Source of the DNA: Winslowiella toletana
GTDB taxonomy: Bacteria > Pseudomonadota > Gammaproteobacteria > Enterobacterales > Enterobacteriaceae
Direction: 5' to 3'
DNA length: 64,000 bases
NCBI RefSeq assembly: GCF_017875465.1
Contig: NZ_JAGGMQ010000001.1
Location: 3,596,001 to 3,660,000 of the forward strand
The translations under genes were made by a program, and so were the position numbers. The notes below the pieces were generated by a model that saw only the letters and a list, made by a program, of their open reading frames with translations, made no database searches and was not told the DNA's origin. Shown here one piece after another: positions 60,217 through 64,000 of this stretch (the stretch's first letter is position 1; the number at the start of each line of letters is the position of its first letter).

Positions 60217-62571
60217 ATGAATCCTGAGCGTTCTGAACGCATTGAAATCCCTGTGTTGCCGTTGCGTGACGTAGTGGTTTATCCGCACATGGTAATTCCG
60301 TTGTTTGTTGGTCGGGAAAAATCGATTCGGTGCTTAGAAGCCGCCATGGATCATGATAAAAAGATCATGCTGGTTGCACAGAAAGAGGCTTCAACGGATG
60401 AACCTGGCATCAACGATCTCTTCTCGGTAGGGACTGTTGCATCAATCCTGCAAATGCTGAAATTGCCTGATGGCACGGTAAAAGTGCTGGTCGAAGGCTT
60501 ACAACGTGCGCATATCACTACGCTGGCAGATAACGGCGACCACTTTACTGCGCAGGCGGAATATCTGGTTTCTCCGGAAATCGAAGAGCGCGAGCAGGAA
60601 GTGCTGGTGCGTACGGCAATCAATCAGTTTGAAGGCTACATCAAACTGAACAAAAAGATTCCACCGGAAGTGCTGACGTCGCTGAACAGTATTGACGACG
60701 CCGCACGGCTGGCCGATACCGTGGCGGCGCATATGCCATTGAAGCTGGCTGATAAGCAGTCAGTGCTGGAGATGTCCGACGTCAATGAGCGTCTGGAATA
60801 TCTGATGGCGATGATGGAGTCTGAAATTGACCTGTTGCAGGTGGAAAAACGCATTCGCAACCGCGTCAAAAAGCAGATGGAAAAGAGCCAGCGCGAGTAC
60901 TATCTGAATGAGCAAATGAAAGCGATTCAGAAAGAACTGGGCGAAATGGACGATGCGCCGGACGAAAATGAAGCGCTGAAGCGTAAAATCGATGCGGCGA
61001 AAATGCCGAAAGAAGCGCGTGAAAAAACCGAAGCGGAACTGCAGAAGCTGAAAATGATGTCGCCGATGTCAGCAGAAGCCACGGTGGTGCGCGGTTATAT
61101 CGACTGGATGGTGCAGGTGCCGTGGAATGCGCGCAGCAAGGTGAAAAAAGACCTTGTGAAAGCGCAGGAGACGCTGGATACCGACCACTTTGGTCTGGAG
61201 CGCGTCAAAGACCGCATCCTGGAATATTTAGCCGTACAGAGCCGCGTCAGCAAAATCAAAGGCCCGATTCTGTGCCTGGTGGGACCTCCGGGGGTGGGTA
61301 AAACTTCACTCGGTCAGTCAATCGCCAAAGCCACCGGACGCAAATATGTGCGTATGGCGCTGGGCGGCGTGCGTGATGAAGCGGAAATCCGTGGTCACCG
61401 TCGCACCTATATCGGCTCAATGCCGGGCAAGCTGATCCAGAAAATGGCGAAAGTTGGCGTAAAAAACCCGCTGTTCCTGCTGGATGAGATCGACAAAATG
61501 TCATCCGATATGCGTGGCGATCCGGCTTCGGCATTACTGGAAGTGCTGGATCCGGAACAGAATATCGCGTTTAACGATCACTATCTGGAAGTGGATTACG
61601 ATCTTTCGGATGTGATGTTTGTCGCGACGTCTAACTCGATGAACATCCCGGCGCCGCTGCTGGATCGTATGGAAGTGATTCGTCTTTCCGGTTATACCGA
61701 AGATGAAAAACTGAATATCGCCAAACAGCACCTGCTGCAGAAGCAAATTGAGCGTAACGCGCTGAAGCCGCATGAAATTTCGGTAGAGGATAGCGCGATT
61801 ATTGGCATTATCCGCTACTACACGCGTGAAGCGGGTGTGCGTAGTCTGGAACGTGAACTGTCTAAGCTGTGCCGCAAGGCGGTGAAATCGCTGTTGATGG
61901 ATAAAACCGTCAAACATATCGCGATTAATGGCGACAACCTGAAGGATTTCCTCGGCGTTCAGCGCTTTGACTATGGTCGTGCGGAAAACGAAAACCGTGT
62001 CGGTCAGGTTACCGGTCTGGCGTGGACTGAAGTGGGCGGCGAGCTGCTGACCATTGAAACCGCCTGTGTGCCGGGTAAAGGCAAGCTGACCTACACCGGT
62101 TCTCTGGGTGAAGTGATGCAGGAATCCATCCAGGCGGCGTTAACCGTGGTGCGCGCGCGCGCGGAGAAGCTGGGCATCAATGCTGACTTCTACGAAAAGC
62201 GTGATATTCATGTGCATGTGCCGGAAGGCGCGACGCCGAAAGATGGTCCGAGCGCCGGTATTGCAATGTGTACCGCGCTGGTCTCCTGTCTGACCGGTAA
62301 CCCGGTGCGCGCCGATGTGGCGATGACCGGTGAAATCACCTTGCGTGGCCAGGTTCTGCCAATCGGTGGTTTAAAAGAAAAACTGCTGGCAGCACACCGT
62401 GGTGGTATCAAAACGGTGTTAATTCCTGATGAAAATAAACGTGATCTGGAAGAGATTCCTGACAACGTGATTGCCGATCTGAAGATTCATCCGGTGAAGC
62501 GCATTGAGGAAGTTCTGGCGCTGGCGCTGCAAAATGCCCCTTACGGCATGCAGGTTGCCACCGCAAAATAG
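60217..62571 (+). CDS. lon: ATP-dependent protease Lon
   Basis: Hexameric AAA+ protease of 784 residues, equal to E. coli. LON substrate domain at the N-terminus ([22 protein letters not shown]), Walker [10 protein letters not shown], Walker [10 protein letters not shown], and the Ser-Lys catalytic dyad in DGPSAGIAM and the following [14 protein letters not shown]. It has its own heat-shock promoter and terminator. Confidence 0.98.
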   Translation: MNPERSERIEIPVLPLRDVVVYPHMVIPLFVGREKSIRCLEAAMDHDKKIMLVAQKEASTDEPGINDLFSVGTVASILQMLKLPDGTVKVLVEGLQRAHITTLADNGDHFTAQAEYLVSPEIEEREQEVLVRTAINQFEGYIKLNKKIPPEVLTSLNSIDDAARLADTVAAHMPLKLADKQSVLEMSDVNERLEYLMAMMESEIDLLQVEKRIRNRVKKQMEKSQREYYLNEQMKAIQKELGEMDDAPDENEALKRKIDAAKMPKEAREKTEAELQKLKMMSPMSAEATVVRGYIDWMVQVPWNARSKVKKDLVKAQETLDTDHFGLERVKDRILEYLAVQSRVSKIKGPILCLVGPPGVGKTSLGQSIAKATGRKYVRMALGGVRDEAEIRGHRRTYIGSMPGKLIQKMAKVGVKNPLFLLDEIDKMSSDMRGDPASALLEVLDPEQNIAFNDHYLEVDYDLSDVMFVATSNSMNIPAPLLDRMEVIRLSGYTEDEKLNIAKQHLLQKQIERNALKPHEISVEDSAIIGIIRYYTREAGVRSLERELSKLCRKAVKSLLMDKTVKHIAINGDNLKDFLGVQRFDYGRAENENRVGQVTGLAWTEVGGELLTIETACVPGKGKLTYTGSLGEVMQESIQAALTVVRARAEKLGINADFYEKRDIHVHVPEGATPKDGPSAGIAMCTALVSCLTGNPVRADVAMTGEITLRGQVLPIGGLKEKLLAAHRGGIKTVLIPDENKRDLEEIPDNVIADLKIHPVKRIEEVLALALQNAPYGMQVATAK

Positions 62572-62602
62572 TGATTTTTGGCAAAAATAGTTAAAAAGTG
62601 CG

Positions 62603-62638
62603 GCTGGCAAGTCAAATGGGACTTGCCAGCTTTTTTTT
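62603..62638 (+). terminator. Terminator after lon
   Basis: GCTGGCAAGTC (62603-62613) and GACTTGCCAGC (62620-62630) are followed by eight T residues. Confidence 0.9.
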
Positions 62639-62786
62639 GTGTCGCTAATTTAGAGGGCTGGCCGAGGGTGCGACGTTAACGATTAAACGTTGTTTCGGCC
62701 CATCAGGCTTGATATAACTTGCTGCGCGTTCGTACAGGGCCCGGATGCTCGGGTACGATGTGAATAATAAAGAGGGGATGAATAGA

Positions 62787-63059
62787 GTGAATAAGTCACA
62801 GTTGATCGACAAAATTGCTGCGAATGCTGATATTTCTAAAGCAGCGGCTGGACGTGTATTAGATGCTTTTATGGTTTCAGTTTCCGATTCTCTGAAAGCA
62901 GGTGATGAAGTTGCGCTGGTTGGTTTTGGTACTTTCTCCGTACGTGAGCGTTCTGAGCGTACTGGCCGTAACCCACAGACTGGTAAAGAAATTACCATTC
63001 CAGCGGGTAAAGTACCTGGTTTCCGCGCCGGTAAAGCGCTGAAAGACGCGGTAAACTAA
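62787..63059 (+). CDS. hupB: DNA-binding protein HU-beta
   Basis: Nucleoid protein of 90 residues; starts with GTG as in E. coli ([23 protein letters not shown]), with GAGGGG nine bases upstream; ATG 62778 is too close to that site. The beta-arm [28 protein letters not shown] is intact. Confidence 0.97.
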   Translation: MNKSQLIDKIAANADISKAAAGRVLDAFMVSVSDSLKAGDEVALVGFGTFSVRERSERTGRNPQTGKEITIPAGKVPGFRAGKALKDAVN

Positions 63060-63134
63060 GAGTGGTTAAGCCTCCACTGAAGCATTTTCTTCGGTGGATT
63101 GAGGACTGACAAAGCGTTCTCATGTAACATACCG

Positions 63135-63165
63135 GGCACATCAGGCAAATGATGTGCCTTTTTTT
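63135..63165 (+). terminator. Terminator after hupB
   Basis: GGCACATC (63135-63142) and GATGTGCC (63151-63158) around eight bases, then seven T residues. A second hairpin without a T-run (TCCACTGAAG/CTTCGGTGGA) lies just before it. Confidence 0.85.
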
Positions 63166-63315
63166 ATCGTTACTGGTGACAAACGCCGTATGCGCGTGTC
63201 AAAAAAAAGGCCGAAGCTGCGGGCCTGAAATGCAGCTGCGTAACACGGCCGCGAGGATGCGGGCGCAAGCGTAAGGTTTACATTCACACTACATACAGCG
63301 GAGTGTTGGCATACC

Positions 63316-64000
63316 ATGATGGACAATTTACGCGCGGCGTCGAACCATGTCGTGCTCAAAATTATTTTGGGTTTGATTATCCTGTCATTCGTGCTGACCG
63401 GTGTCGGCGACTTTTTAATTGGTGGAAACGGCGATTACGCCGCCAAGGTTAACGGACAGGAAATCAGCCGGGCGCAATTAGAGCGTGCGTTCGCCAGTGA
63501 GCGTGGCCGCCAGCAGCAGATGCTGGGCGATCAGTTCTCGCAACTGGCCGGTAACGAAGGTTACCTGCAGCAGATGCGTCAGCAGGCGCTGTCACAGCTG
63601 GTGGATGAAGTATTACTCGATCAGTACGCGAAAGAGCTGAAGCTGGGCATCAGCGACGAGCAGATCAAACAGGCGATCTTCACCCAGCCGGCGTTCCAGA
63701 CCGACGGCAAATTCGACAATACAAAATACCTGAGCCTGATTGGCAATATGGGCTTCTCTGCCGATCAGTACGCTGAAGCGCTGCGTAAGCAGCTGACCAC
63801 CCAACAGCTGGTCACCGCAATTGCCGGTACTGATTTTATGCTGGGCAGCGAATCGGACTCGTTAGCGGCGCTGGTTTCGCAGCAACGTTTAGTTCGCACT
63901 GCAACTATCGATGTTAATCAGCTGGCAGCAAAGCAGCAGGTGAGCGACGAAGAGAGCAAAAACTACTACCAGCAGAATCAAAACAGCTTTATGGCGCCGG
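63316..64000 (+). CDS. ppiD: Periplasmic chaperone PpiD (5' part, runs off the window)
   Basis: Partial gene, 228 codons to the window end. The N-terminus MMDNLRAASNHVVLKIILGL begins one membrane anchor followed by a SurA-like periplasmic domain (YAAKVNGQEISRAQLERAFASERGRQQQ and KLGISDEQIKQAIFTQPAFQTDGKFDNTKYL). It follows hupB as in E. coli. The parvulin domain lies beyond the window. ATG 63316 is used; 63319 is an in-frame alternative. Confidence 0.95.
   Translation, partial: MMDNLRAASNHVVLKIILGLIILSFVLTGVGDFLIGGNGDYAAKVNGQEISRAQLERAFASERGRQQQMLGDQFSQLAGNEGYLQQMRQQALSQLVDEVLLDQYAKELKLGISDEQIKQAIFTQPAFQTDGKFDNTKYLSLIGNMGFSADQYAEALRKQLTTQQLVTAIAGTDFMLGSESDSLAALVSQQRLVRTATIDVNQLAAKQQVSDEESKNYYQQNQNSFMAP

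Overview
The window is a contiguous stretch of an enterobacterial chromosome. Gene order and protein lengths from rdgC to ppiD follow the Escherichia coli backbone: rdgC-mak, sbcCD-phoBR-brnQ-proY, acpH-queA-tgt-yajC-secDF, nrdR-ribD-ribH-nusB-thiL-pgpA, yajO-dxs-ispA-xseB, thiI, yajL-panE-yajQ-yajR, cyoABCDE, ampG-yajG-bolA-tig-clpP-clpX-lon-hupB-ppiD. Accessory genes replace E. coli neighbours such as araJ, malZ and tsx. This pattern suggests a member of Erwiniaceae (Pantoea/Erwinia-like); the genus is an inference.

Bases 1-2900 are clearly AT-rich compared with the rest and look horizontally acquired. They hold a Ner-like DNA-binding protein, a divergent HTH regulator with a degenerate LexA/CI-like C-terminal half, a VUT/YhhQ-family (queuosine-precursor) transporter with an unusual N-terminal extension of about 75 residues, and a complete QueF (preQ0 reductase) translationally coupled to it. 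This regulated 7-deazaguanine salvage cassette is the most unusual part of the window. The downstream enzymes of the same pathway, tgt and queA, lie 25 kb away in the conserved backbone.

Bases 2.9-12.6 kb are mostly accessory: a MarR regulator, an overlapping pair of small unknown genes, rdgC and mak, a module of ethanolamine-type permease, APH-fold kinase and AraC regulator, a TolA-C-like lipoprotein, and a three-lipoprotein operon (CsgG-like, DUF4810-like, DUF799-like). Bases 12.6-25.7 kb carry the SbcCD nuclease, the PhoBR phosphate sensor with its Pho box, a PstS-like periplasmic protein, a short MetE-like methyltransferase behind a MetR box and three tandem MetJ boxes, the BrnQ and ProY transporters and an inositol-phosphatase-family enzyme.

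Bases 25.8-47.9 kb hold a 2-Cys peroxiredoxin, ACP phosphodiesterase, the queuosine and Sec genes, riboflavin and thiamine genes, an Ail/OmpX-type outer-membrane protein, the isoprenoid starter genes and the yajL-yajR group. Bases 48-64 kb hold the cytochrome bo3 operon with a strong promoter, the muropeptide permease AmpG, and the protein quality-control run tig-clpP-clpX-lon, in which clpP and lon have recognisable sigma-32 promoters. The window ends inside ppiD.

Four intergenic sites carry REP/REPIN-like palindromes marked by GTAG/CTAC tetranucleotides; one of them supplies the dxs stop codon. No tRNA, rRNA, CRISPR array or insertion-sequence transposase was seen.
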